A DNA stretch of 27,088 nucleotides. Source: Owenia fusiformis (taxonomy: Eukaryota; Annelida; Polychaeta; Sabellida; Oweniidae). The stretch spans positions 29,769,936 through 29,797,023 of the forward strand of contig CAIIXF020000006.1 of the NCBI GenBank assembly GCA_903813345.2, in the 5' to 3' direction. The position numbers were made by a program, and so were the translations under genes. Positions 9,501 through 16,330 of this stretch are shown here, piece after piece; the first letter of the stretch is position 1, and each line of letters opens with the position of its first letter. The notes beneath the pieces were generated by a model. The model was not told the DNA's origin, ran no database searches, and saw only the letters and a program-made list of their open reading frames with translations.

Positions 9501-12500
9501 ATTAATGCACATGTATTATTTAATGTAGAAATTGAAATGTATGCACGTTAGCTATAAATCTAAATCTTAGTTACTAGCTACTTTATACATTGCAAAATTC
9601 GAATAAAAATCAAAGCAGCGCCACGCCTTTTTTAACCGACGAGAAGTTTCTCATATGGACCATATGTACTAGATATAGTATAAATCTTGTCTGAAGTTTC
9701 TAGATATATGTCTCAATTTTACAAACCTTTCGAAGCAATCATAATCTGGGTCATTGGTCATCATGTCATTAAGCATGTCAACATCTTCATCGCCCTCACG
9801 ATTACTGCCACTGCCACTTTGACCTCTGCTGCCACTTTTACTACCACTGCCACTTTTGCTACCACTGCCACTTTTACTACCACTGCCACTTTTACTACCA
9901 CTGCCACTTTTGCTACCACTGCCACTTTTACTACCACTGCCACTTTTAGCACTGCCAATTTTACCACCGCCGTCTTCACTTCCACTGCCAGATTTTTCAC
10001 TGCCACTGTTACTCTTGCTACTCGTTTTTTCTTTTCTGCTTTCATTTAAATCTTGGGAACTCTCTCCTACACTTCTCTTCCTTCTCCTTTCTTTTTTCGT
10101 ATCTTCTTTTTCATTACTTTTACCGCTGTTGGCAGAATTTTCTATTTCATCTTCACCACTTTCCCCACTTTTGTCTTTATTTGAGGAAACTTTGACACTC
10201 GTTTCACCACTTTTGCTTTGCTCGCTACTTTTGCTCTTTTCACCACTTTTGTCTTTATTTGAGGCACTTTCGACACTCTCTTCACTACTTTGGCTCTTTT
10301 TTTCACTCTTTTCGCCACTTTTGTTTTGCTCGCTACTTTTGCTGTTTTCACCACTTTTGCTCTTTTCGCCACTAGACGCACTTTTCTCACTGCTCTTTTC
10401 TTTTAACTCTTCAATTTCTTCTTCAGGTTCAGGCTCGTAATTTTCTTTTGGGAGTATTGCGTTTTTGGTACACGTCTTTGGTACAGGCATTAGTCGGACA
10501 AACTCAAGCACGTTTGAATCATTTACCATTGCAAGCTTCCCGCCAAGTCTAAACATAAACAATAACATTTTTGTGATGTCACTTTCAGGTACAGTACTTG
10601 AAATTCTTACAAACAAGAAGGGCGAGTAGGTGACCAAGCTTAGAACGACGTACATTAGTGTAAGAAGATAATCCAAACTATCAGAAAGGGTAACATTTAC
10701 AGTATAATAATTGTATTCAAAATGTGAGAGTCATACCTCTTCCATGCAAATCATTATGATCGCTATTTTCAGGATCCATCAATGTGCATTGAGAATGTAA
10801 AGGAAATCCGACTAATGTGCTCCCATAACATCACTTACCTATTGCAGTTCAAACCAGCCCTGTGCCAATTTGTCTTCTCGGATATGTACTGGAGACATCG
10901 TCCACTGCCATCGTTCAAAGGAACTGAACCTCTTGGGCACACTAGAACAAACATACATATGCATGATCTCTTAGTTAGACATTGATTTGAGATATAGCAA
11001 GATATGTAGCTTTACGTTCGAGCATACCATAGTATATTATTTGATACTTAACTGAACAAATGCTTTCTTGCATTTTTATTGCAAATTACACCACGACTCA
11101 CCTTTGACTTTCTTGTTCTTATCACATTTTTGCTCAGCAGTTGGGTCGCTTTGCTCTGATCCTCTATCTTCATTTGATGGGGCATAATCTGGTCCATCAA
11201 TTAATTCAGTTATTACATCATCAATAAGACCTGAGTTACTTCCGCTTCCATTTCTACTTCCCTGGCTACTTTTACTTCCACTTTCTGATTTAGATCTGAC
11301 TCCACTGCTTTTGTTACTTTCGCCACTTCCCGATTTACTGCTGTTCTCACTACCGCTCTTAGATTTACTATCCTTACTTCCGCTTTTCTCTCCACTGTCT
11401 TTGCTTCCACTGCCTTTACTCTCACTTTTAGACTCATTGTCCCCACTGCCGCTTTTCTCTCCACTAGCCTTACTTTCGTTGCTTTTAGCAGAATCTTTTG
11501 AAGACCTGATTCCGTCACTTTGACTTTTACCGACTGATCTTCTGTATCGTTGGAGACGTCGGTAGCTCGATGACGATGCAACCTCGCTTCCTTCTTTTAC
11601 CGAATTACTTCCACTTATGGAACTTTTGCTTTCACCACTTCCCCCACTATTACCGCTTCCACTTCCACTTTTAGAATCTTTGCTTCCACCACTTCCATTA
11701 CTTTCGTTGCTTCCACTTCCACTTTTAGAACCTTTGCTTCCACCACTTCCATTACTTTCGTTGCTTCCACTTCCACTTTTAGAACCTTTGCTTCCACCAC
11801 TTCCATTACTTTCGTTGCTTTCACCGCTAGATTCGGAACTTTTGCTTCCACCACTTCCATTACTTGTGTTGCTTTCACCGCTAGATTTGGAACTTTTGCT
11901 CTCACTGCTTCCTCCATTGCTCTTGTTACTTGCATCTCCAGATTTGGGACTTTTGCTCTCACCACCTTCATCCCTTTCAGGACTTTCCCCATTTGGACGA
12001 TCACTTTCAGCTTCTCCACCAATATCTTCAACAGTTCTAGGAAGGTCAGATGCATATGTCTCATCATGCAAAGCGGCCTCATCTGACGGTTCTCTATTAT
12101 CAAGATTGTCGTTAGACGAGGAGTAACCATGAGGTCCATTCTCAGAGCAAGTAGATCGATACTCTGTTCCCCATTCACAAATGTAAGGTGCTGTTGTGTC
12201 ACATTCTTCACTGATGAAGAACCCAGTTTCTGGGTCTATTGCCCCACAATCCCTTGTATTTAACTAAAACACAATCAAACAAAACATGAACAAGTCCATT
12301 TACGGCGTTAGGCTATGTTCGTATCAATGTTCAGGCCCGTAGCCAGCTGGAGGGGGGGGGCTGGGTGAGCGGAAGCTCCCCCCGGCCAGTAAAGTTTTCA
12401 GAATTATGCAGTTTTTCACTATTCTGAGCACTTTTCGCATAAATTTATAGCCAAAAGTGTAAAAAAGCCCCCCCCCCCTTGGCAATAGATCCCTCCCCCT

Positions 12501-14082
12501 CGGTAAAACCTGGCTACGGACAAGATGTATCCATTCTGTTACTTGTCTCAATTTTCACCAGCAAACTCGGAACTGAGAAGAAATGAGATGACATGGTTTA
12601 TAATTAGAGCTATGCGACAACTACTAGTATATCATTCTGTTTTTTAAAAAGTTAAACATTCCTTTATATCATCTATGAATTAAAATTTTGCTTACAGGCG
12701 CAGTGAGGTATGGCGTATCATCTGACCAGCTCCAGCGCTCATACGGATCCTTCTCGAGCCCCAGCCACACGGGACCAATCTCTGGATTATTCAGCCTATA
12801 TGAAAAATATAGGGGAAAGCAATTGAAGCTTATTTGAATAAATTTTGAAGCAAATTAACACGTTTTGTAAAGCTAATAGAATCATGCATGACGACCATTG
12901 TGTGAAATAAAATATTACTGTGACATGTATAGAATACAAAAAATACAAAAACGATAAATATATGTATTTATTTAGAAACACCAATTTGCATTTCGAACAT
13001 ATATGAATGAAATAAAAGAAAAAAGTTAATGAGCCCATGCATTTTAATAAATCAAATACGGTTATTTAAATGGATAGTTTCTAAATACCAGAAAAATCAA
13101 TGAAATCTAGTGCTGCCATCTTTTATTCAGCTTTTAATCTGGGCTAGAGTTCCATTCACTTACATGTTAAAATCTTTGAAAAGTGGCTTAATTTCATGAT
13201 TTATCAAAGTGTGTTAGTTGAATCTGTATGAAACTTGAATGATATACCACATGATGACCCTGTTTATGTACATGTTGTGATTAAACATGCAAATGTTGGT
13301 TGACATACAAGTAATCCAAGGTTTTAAAGAATTTTAGCATTGCATCTACAGTATGGATATTGTCTTAGAAAATTATTCAAATTACATAACTGTGTAAATC
13401 AATAGGAGAATACATTTCACTGAATTCAAATATGCCATTTAAAAGAAGGTAATGTAAGTCATTAGAGGTCTAATATGCAAATCTCTTAAAATCTCACGAA
13501 AAATGAGATTTAGCGAGATTTCAAAAGCGATATGGAAACTTTACTATTAGTAAAGACTCAGTCACATTTGCTCTACGGCGGGTGCACGGCGGTCGTAGCT
13601 TCACAAAATCGATATCGAAAGTCTACATCGTACTGCTTATCCCAATATTTTATGCTGCATATTCCACTTGATTTTGGAAAGCTACGGCCGCTGTACGGTT
13701 GCCGTAGATCGAAGGCGGCGATCACTAAAATGACAGTTATTACTGTTGTATCATTTACAAGAATAACTGCTTAGAATAGCTTTGAATTTCGATCAAAAAT
13801 GGCACTCAACTGCATTACTTACATTTCATTTGTGATAGATTCAGCTTCATCCATGCTTGTAATGGAGAAAAGAGTTCCGCCATCTTGGTCACAGACTTTT
13901 GATGCGTCTGTGAAATTTTTCGGCGTCCTAGAATACATCAAACAACTTCCACCAATTGCGTCATAGCCGTCTGGGCAAATGATATCCCCGCCCGGAAGGG
14001 GAAAGGGAGGCGTCGTGTCAGCATTGGTCGATGACCAAATTGTCAGTGCCACTAGCAGGACGAATTCGGTCCTGGAGGCCAT
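1..14082 (-). CDS. Secreted multi-CTLD polyprotein with Ser/Lys/Gly tracts (21 exons, 3' partial)
   Basis: The gene was assembled by eye from CTLD motifs and GT/AG sites; all 20 junctions keep one frame, giving 2,859 codons to the window edge. Residues 1-21 look like a signal peptide (hydrophobic core FVLLVALTIW, cut near TNA/D). CTLDs lie at about 36-151, 509-892, 916-1232, 1260-1624, 1652-2142 and 2544-2664. Low-complexity Ser/Lys/Gly/Glu tracts link CTLD1 to 2 and CTLD5 to 6, and interrupt CTLD2, 3, 4 and 5. A Thr/Ser/Pro mucin-like region starts near 2669. Furin-type sites end at residues 362, 700, 1096, 1440, 1900 and 2351. CTLD fold landmarks are present (WIGL-type strand, C-terminal Cys set), but canonical EPN/QPD and WND are not. 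The product is probably an extracellular matrix, mucus, adhesive or biomineral protein (inference). I recognise the domain family, not the gene. Confidence 0.85.
4..438 (-). repeat. 132-bp coding tandem repeat (44 residues), mucin-like region
   Basis: Copies start at 4, 136 and 268, with a further diverged start at 439. The first two 132-bp copies are identical by eye, a sign of very recent duplication or conversion. The third carries a 39-bp (13-codon) in-frame addition. Confidence 0.9.
685..844 (-). CDS. Coding exon 20: C-terminal part of CTLD6
   Basis: The exon encodes GYYTNWLKGDPPSSGNPEAK, then LDCGAVVPSS, KWEARRCSEEQAFICE, completing CTLD6. The WND position reads WEA and no EPN is present. 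It ends in phase 1 at GTGAGT, the class used by all CTLD modules here. Confidence 0.9.
977..1031 (-). CDS. Coding exon 19: WLG core of CTLD6 (55 bp)
   Basis: A very short exon encoding SPEGDFWLGTSSDPLAIT, the WIGL strand of CTLD6. The acceptor is CCAG, the donor ACG|GTATGT, phase 2 to phase 0. It is supported by the CTLD motif and by phases matching on both sides. Confidence 0.85.
1277..1574. mobile_element. Non-autonomous DNA transposon with G/C tracts at a splice donor
   Basis: Imperfect terminal inverted repeats: CACTGGCGGATTAGGG on the left and the complement of CAGGGGCGGATCCAGG on the right, 11 of 16 matching. Each is followed inwards by a long G or C run. It is flanked by direct copies of CTTAC at 1,272-1,276 and 1,575-1,579. 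There is no coding capacity. It sits in intron 18, touching the donor of exon 18. Confidence 0.75.
1580..2317 (-). CDS. Coding exon 18: linker B continued and N-half of CTLD6
   Basis: The exon completes the basic site (R followed by SVSENG), then runs about 165 residues of an 11-residue (33-bp) unit, SGSSEKSVKSK or SGSSEESVKSK, then SLNDDDFLPSDQFDD and LRRRCAVCP. CTLD6 starts in this exon: CPKDSVSDGRGRCFRF, NAQESCMRDGGVLADI, TLEFVRKIPG. The donor GG|GTAAGC adjoins a transposon, and its GTAAG lies within that element's target-site duplication. Confidence 0.88.
1860..2150 (-). repeat. 33-bp coding minisatellite in exon 18
   Basis: Units of SGSSEKSVKSK/SGSSEESVKSK, about eight copies, differing by single bases. 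The unit length is a multiple of three, so copy-number change keeps the frame. Confidence 0.85.
2425..3152 (-). CDS. Coding exon 17: end of CTLD5 and Ser/Lys/Glu linker B
   Basis: The exon begins KKLDCVYGTSIGGQYGESSC, then SLCQWP, closing CTLD5. An acidic stretch follows (EYDEQLGEYMDDL, NDDDWNDDE), then SKESKES-rich sequence with an 18-residue repeat (SGSKESKDSAKSSESKNS type). It ends AKRKR plus two bases in phase 2, so the KRKRR site is completed by exon 18. Confidence 0.88.
3431..4062 (-). CDS. Coding exon 16: second half of CTLD5 insert
   Basis: This frame has no in-frame Met before the repeats, so it is easily missed; it is fixed by the splice phases. It starts RKRSAKDDNDAS, runs through about 19 six-residue SGSGSK-type units (3,608-3,947), and returns to acidic/aromatic sequence (EFDEIDFPKDD, FDEYSPYYPDVV, ERDSPLWHPEL) that leads to the CTLD end in exon 17. 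Phase 1 in, phase 0 out at GTACGT. Confidence 0.85.
3608..3947 (-). repeat. 18-bp coding minisatellite in exon 16 with 36-bp higher-order pattern
   Basis: About 19 copies of an 18-bp unit encoding SGSGSK. Across roughly 3,670-3,850 the units alternate between a GGA and a GGT codon version, giving a 36-bp period repeated about five times. Confidence 0.9.
4175..4746 (-). CDS. Coding exon 15: CTLD5 core and first half of its insert
   Basis: After a TTGCAG acceptor the exon encodes IVWMGLRFDHKTGVWYWPRS, then about 150 residues of Ser/Gly/Lys/Glu repeats based on SGSKSESGSKSK. It ends VKRR plus one base in phase 1 at GTATGT. Joining to exon 16 completes a basic RRKR site followed by Ser. The low-complexity tract begins just after the W-x-W segment, deeper in the fold than in CTLD3 and 4. 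Confidence 0.87.
5008..5176 (-). CDS. Coding exon 14: N-terminal part of CTLD5
   Basis: The exon encodes CPEGSGRVEGTNRCVRYYEE, helix 1 (WKDASAVC) and NGGRLAMMNNKPDNDAI. The long-form N-terminal Cys pair is intact here. Phase 1 in, phase 2 out; the donor is GG|GTAATA, weaker than most in this gene. Confidence 0.9.
5370..5547 (-). CDS. Coding exon 13: C-terminal part of CTLD4 and spacer
   Basis: Near-copy of exon 10, with the same CTLD end (FECVFSKVGNKWTSARC, YVCQF) and the same two-Cys spacer. It ends ATC GCC A in phase 1 at GTAAGT, so the junction residue is Ser before CPEG of CTLD5. Confidence 0.9.
5727..6552 (-). CDS. Coding exon 12: CTLD4 core with internal Ser/Lys/Gly/Asp insert
   Basis: This is the duplicate of exon 9. 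It reads VNGGYWIGLQRPQALGTQ, then 17-residue SGSKESGSDKSENSKES-type units, the basic site RKKR followed by SLDD (6,180-6,191), then 13 copies of the 8-residue SGSGDKSK/SGSGDNSK unit, and returns at INMPDDIENWFVWRLPG. Exon 9 has 7 such units, so the tract has changed length since duplication. Phase 2 to phase 0. Confidence 0.9.
5848..6158 (-). repeat. 24-bp coding minisatellite in exon 12
   Basis: Thirteen copies of an 8-residue unit, SGSGDKSK alternating irregularly with SGSGDNSK. The homologous tract in exon 9 has only seven copies. Confidence 0.88.
6215..6419 (-). repeat. 51-bp coding repeat in exon 12
   Basis: Three full copies and one diverged copy of the 17-residue unit SGSKESGSDKSENSKES. 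Confidence 0.85.
6833..7004 (-). CDS. Coding exon 11: N-terminal part of CTLD4
   Basis: This is the duplicate of exon 8: VPEGASDSFDGIYFKYY, ADASCRGQGG, ILNEPDSQKLL. The N-terminal Cys pair is again missing, so its loss came before the duplication. 172 bp, phase 1 to phase 2. Confidence 0.9.
7179..7356 (-). CDS. Coding exon 10: C-terminal part of CTLD3 and spacer
   Basis: The exon encodes PDFECVFSKVGNKWTSARC and PYVCQF, closing CTLD3, then a spacer with two Cys (SMCKAEVENPV, EMCTTIA). Length is 178 bp, phase 0 to phase 1. About seven base differences separate it from exon 13. Confidence 0.9.
7581..8262 (-). CDS. Coding exon 9: CTLD3 core with internal Ser/Lys/Gly/Asp insert
   Basis: The exon begins INGGYWIGLQRPQEVGTQ, then enters about 170 residues of low complexity: four 17-residue SGSKESGSDKSENSKES units, the basic site RKKR followed by SLDD (7,890-7,901), then seven 8-residue SGSGDKSK/SGSSDKSK units. 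It returns to fold sequence at INMPDDIENWFVWRLPG and ends WQHWGPNE in phase 0 at GTAAGA. The insert lies after the WIGL strand, a different place from CTLD2. Confidence 0.9.
7700..7868 (-). repeat. 24-bp coding minisatellite in exon 9
   Basis: Seven copies of the SGSGDKSK/SGSSDKSK/SGSGDNSK unit, orthologous in position to the 13-copy tract of exon 12. Confidence 0.85.
7922..8129 (-). repeat. 51-bp coding repeat in exon 9
   Basis: Four copies of the 17-residue unit SGSKESGSDKSENSKES, the last one diverged, just before the RKKR site. Confidence 0.85.
8524..8695 (-). CDS. Coding exon 8: N-terminal part of CTLD3
   Basis: The exon encodes VPEGVSDSFGGIYFKY, the helix-1 Cys (ADASCRGQGG) and VLAILNEPDSQEF. 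Both Cys of the usual N-terminal pair are replaced (CPEG to VPEG, GGxCY to GGIYF). It is 172 bp, phase 1 in and phase 2 out, and nearly the same as exon 11, its tandem-duplicate partner. Confidence 0.9.
8913..9090 (-). CDS. Coding exon 7: C-terminal part of CTLD2 and spacer
   Basis: The exon reads TADCVMVSALQDHVWTDGEC and AYMCQF, the last Cys residues of a CTLD. The canonical WND position reads WTD. An acidic Cys-containing spacer follows (DDCEQEEIEEECDALGW). Length is 178 bp, the same as exons 10 and 13. Phase 0 in, phase 1 out (GAT G|GTAAGT). Confidence 0.9.
9370..9487 (-). CDS. Coding exon 6: WIGL core of CTLD2
   Basis: The translation contains YYWIGLNDEFQEGEYRW, then GRDYPMGDFTNWRIGK, an almost textbook CTLD core. 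Phase 2 in, phase 0 out. The donor is GTTTGT, the same variant as exon 5. It joins to KPNSEP at the start of exon 7, so the usual EPN site reads KPN. Confidence 0.88.
9727..10548 (-). CDS. Coding exon 5: CTLD2 helix 2 plus internal Ser/Lys/Gly insert
   Basis: The exon starts LGGKLAMVNDSNVLEFVR (CTLD helix 2), then passes into an acidic stretch (EPEPEEEIEE) and about 220 residues of Ser/Lys/Glu then Ser/Gly/Lys sequence. The basic site RRKR followed by SVGESS is at 10,074-10,085. Six-residue SGSGSK repeats follow. It returns to ordinary sequence at MLNDMMTNDPDYDCFER before a GTTTGT donor in phase 2. The insert therefore lies inside the CTLD, between helix 2 and the WIGL strand. Confidence 0.88.
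9823..9948 (-). repeat. 18-bp coding minisatellite in exon 5
   Basis: About six to seven copies of SGSGSK. The peptide unit is the same as in exon 16 but uses a different codon set (AGT GGC AGT GGT AGC/AGT AAA), so the two tracts probably expanded independently. Confidence 0.85.
10839..10941 (-). CDS. Coding exon 4: N-terminal part of CTLD2
   Basis: The acceptor TTCTAG precedes VCPRGSVPLNDGSGRCLQY and the helix SEKTNWHRAGLNC. This is a standard long-form CTLD beginning: Cys pair plus helix-1 Cys. Phase 1 in, phase 2 out at AG|GTAAGT. The phase-1 entry fits a shuffled class 1-1 domain. Confidence 0.9.
11102..12263 (-). CDS. Coding exon 3: end of CTLD1 and Ser/Gly/Lys linker A
   Basis: The first 31 residues finish CTLD1 (RDCGAI, EECDTTAPYICEW). 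A linker of about 355 residues follows, rich in Ser, Gly, Lys, Asn and Glu, with an 18-residue (54-bp) tandem unit of the type SNESNGSGGSKGSKSGSG. The basic site RYRR is followed by SVG at 11,538-11,549; no similar site occurs elsewhere in this exon. The tail is more acidic (ELIDGPDYAPSNEDRG) and the exon ends KKVK G in phase 1 at GTGAGT. Confidence 0.9.
11655..11840 (-). repeat. 54-bp coding repeat in exon 3
   Basis: About three copies of the 18-residue unit SNESNGSGGSKGSKSGSG, with more diverged copies upstream in the coding direction. Confidence 0.8.
12334..12522. mobile_element. Non-autonomous G/C-tract element in intron 2
   Basis: The left end has CCCGTAGCCAG followed by a G run; the right end has a C run near 12,468 and then CTGGCTACGG, the inverted match. 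Length is about 190 bp with no coding capacity. The exact target duplication is unclear. Its terminal sequence differs from the element at 1,277-1,574 but matches the end at 20,083-20,110. Confidence 0.6.
12696..12795 (-). CDS. Coding exon 2: core of CTLD1
   Basis: After an ATATAG acceptor the reading is PVWLGLEKDPYERWSWSDD, the classic WIGL strand and W-x-W segment of a CTLD. Phase 2 in, phase 0 out (CCT|GTAAGC). The long loop is short here and there is no low-complexity insert, unlike CTLD2 to 5. Confidence 0.9.
13572..13709. mobile_element. Short inverted-repeat element in intron 1
   Basis: Arms at 13,572-13,601 and 13,680-13,709 are about 30 bp each and complementary apart from a few changes; both contain CTACGGC at the outer end and CGTAGCTT at the inner end. 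The arms are GC-rich against AT-rich surroundings. It resembles a MITE core or a stable hairpin. Confidence 0.5.
13823..14082 (-). CDS. Coding exon 1: signal peptide and N-half of CTLD1
   Basis: The start Met is followed by a hydrophobic stretch (VLLVALTIW) and a likely signal-peptidase site after TNA. After a short Pro-rich spacer comes the CTLD start ICPDGYDAIGGSCLMY, the helix-1 Cys (ASKVC) and the GGTL strand. The exon ends in phase 2 at a strong donor (AT|GTAAGT). This is the long-form CTLD N-terminus with its extra Cys pair. Confidence 0.9.
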
Positions 14083-14430
14083 TGCGATTCTATAGCTAAG
14101 GCGTCCTAAATTGAAATGTTTGCATCACATGCAACTTTTGTGTGTGAAGCTATACGATGACGAAATTTGGGAAAAAGTTTAGAGAAGTACAAATTCTAAA
14201 ATGTTGCAATATCTTAAAAAGTATTATCTCCACCTTATTTTTGAATAAAGTATATAATATTGATTTGTAGTGTTAGAATTATGCAATAAAGAAAAATAAT
14301 AAAAATATTAGAAAAAATTACAAAAGTATGAGGTAATTAAATAAGGTTCTTAAGATCTGATATTTGCGCTTACCTCTTGTAACGTCTTTTGAATACTGCG
14401 TCTTTAATCACGCATGTAGACTAATACAAA
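14083..14430 (-). other. Candidate 5' untranslated leader with an intron
   Basis: The minus strand just upstream of the start codon has an acceptor-like TTTAG at 14,106-14,110, giving a leader of 23 bases in exon 1 (14,083-14,105). A good donor (GAG|GTAAGC) is at 14,368-14,376, which would end an upstream non-coding exon from 14,374 to an unknown start near 14,430. No clear TATA box was seen. The ATG itself is supported by the signal peptide; the leader is a hypothesis. Confidence 0.3.
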
Positions 14431-15980
14431 GATTAAATGTAAAAATAACATCTTTAATTAAATCAAAATAGCATGTGCAAGAATATGTTTCAATAAGTGA
14501 TAGATGAAAAACAAACTTGCAATGTTATCTAAAGAAAATATTTTAATTAAAAAATTGATCCCTTGGGTAGCAGATGTAGGGAGGATAATAGTTGTTTTTG
14601 TATGAATGTGTACATACGTTTAAGATTATGGTTTTAATTTCTAAAGACATTTGCCTCGAAAGGTCGCACGAAGCTGCTTACAAACAAAAAGAAATAATTA
14701 TTAATTGATAATAGCCCAATGACTTTCGATTTACTTGAAAGTTGAAGTGCTCAAGATTATCCGTTAGTCTTTAGAAACCTGGATTCGATTTAGTTTGTGA
14801 CTCTAGGTCTGTATTATTTCATCTGTAGTGTAAACAGAAGGGATTGACTTCTTGACTATATAGATCGTTTTCTAATTCAACGGTTAGTGTATAGTTGAGT
14901 AAATTGCATTTATACTTTAAGTTATATTGCATTGTATTTGATAAGAATAGATCTCAAACACTTTCAACGATACGATAATGGAGCACTTTTTTCATCGTGT
15001 CAAACATCAAATGATAGAAGGCGTATCGAATTATTTTGGTTCATGCAAAGTTTCAAGATGGAAAAAAACAATTTTGTATTAAGATTATAATGTTTGTCAA
15101 ATCTATCCAAGAATAAAACAAGCAACAATCTATAAGTTCATTCTATTGCTTATTGCCAAAAGTTAATTTGGTCAAGTACAACTTGCGCAAAGTGCGTTTT
15201 TGGTGTTATTAAAGTAAATAATCAATCTAATAAAACATGGAAATCATATTACGTAAAGGAGCTTGAGAAGCTTAATTGTGTTGTTGTTTACATGAAGCTG
15301 CAAAGGAGAAAAAAGATTAAAGCCGGATGCAGAATCAGATTTATACGGGGTGACAAAATTGCAAGCTAATGTACAATACTGTGCAATAAATCTACAATTG
15401 ACCGTACAGTGTATTTTTTACCATCTCAAATATAATATTTCCAAAAATATGTTTTCAACTGGTAAAATCATTTCAGATTCAAATTGCACAATTTGCCACA
15501 AATGTGTAACTTCTCTTAGATGATAAAAGTGGTGATCACACTTACAAATAAAAAACCATTTTGTGCACAAATCGTTAGTTTTCTTCAAATAGAGTGGACA
15601 AGATGGGGGATTTTAGAAATGGACACGAGAAGGAATGATGAGCCCAAAATATTCAGAAAAATATAATATATATTTTTTGTTGTTGCTAGCTAGATCTGAT
15701 ACCCCCTTTAAATAAAGATTGCAGCGTCAGTTTATTTTATCTTGACCAGGGGCACCATCTTTATGAAGATCATGAGAGTTGGGAAAGATTTGATATCAGA
15801 ACAGCCTTTGTTACAAAGGAGTGGTATTTATTATTAGTCATCGAGACATTCTGGAAATTTTACACATCGTCACTTTAATGGTCATCTTTTGGATGGTAAC
15901 ATTATAATTTTAAATATATAGTACTATATATATATACACAACTTGTATATACTTTTCTCAATATTGTTTTAGAAAACACA
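14431..15980. other. AT-rich upstream DNA without recognisable genes
   Basis: Both strands are rich in stops, with no domain-like reading. It contains homopolymer runs and a short TA run near 15,918-15,940. Enhancers or promoter elements for the minus-strand gene could lie here, but I see no clear motif. Confidence 0.5.
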
Positions 15981-15989
15981 TCAGACACT

Positions 15990-16330
15990 TCTTTCGTTCT
16001 TGGTATCATATGTTCGGAATGAGATGAAACATCTTATTGAACCTCAGTGGAACAAAACGACGTGTTTAGGTCTCTCAATATTGTAATTGTACAAAGGAAA
16101 GTTGGGTTGATTTTAAAAAAGTATCTTGTTAATGAAATAAAAGGTTTATCTTAATTTTTTTTATCTATTTTGGGGGGTTTTGCATACTTTTTGTTAAATC
16201 AACCAAAATTTCCTTTGTATAACTATAATATTGAGAGGTCTAAGAAAATTCTACATATATGCTATTTTGTTCCAACAAGGTTCGGAAAGACATTTTATTC
16301 CATTCTCAAGAATTGGTAGAAAGGCACAAA
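15990..16330. repeat. Long imperfect inverted repeat (hairpin, about 330 bp)
   Basis: The best core arms are 16,066-16,113 and 16,196-16,242: one reads TCTCTCAATATTGTAATTG, the other its near complement, continuing through ACAAAGGAAA and GGTTGATTT. Weaker complementarity extends outwards through TGGAACAAAA/TTTTGTTCCA and further. The central loop is about 80 bp. Likely a foldback or MITE-type element. Confidence 0.65.
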
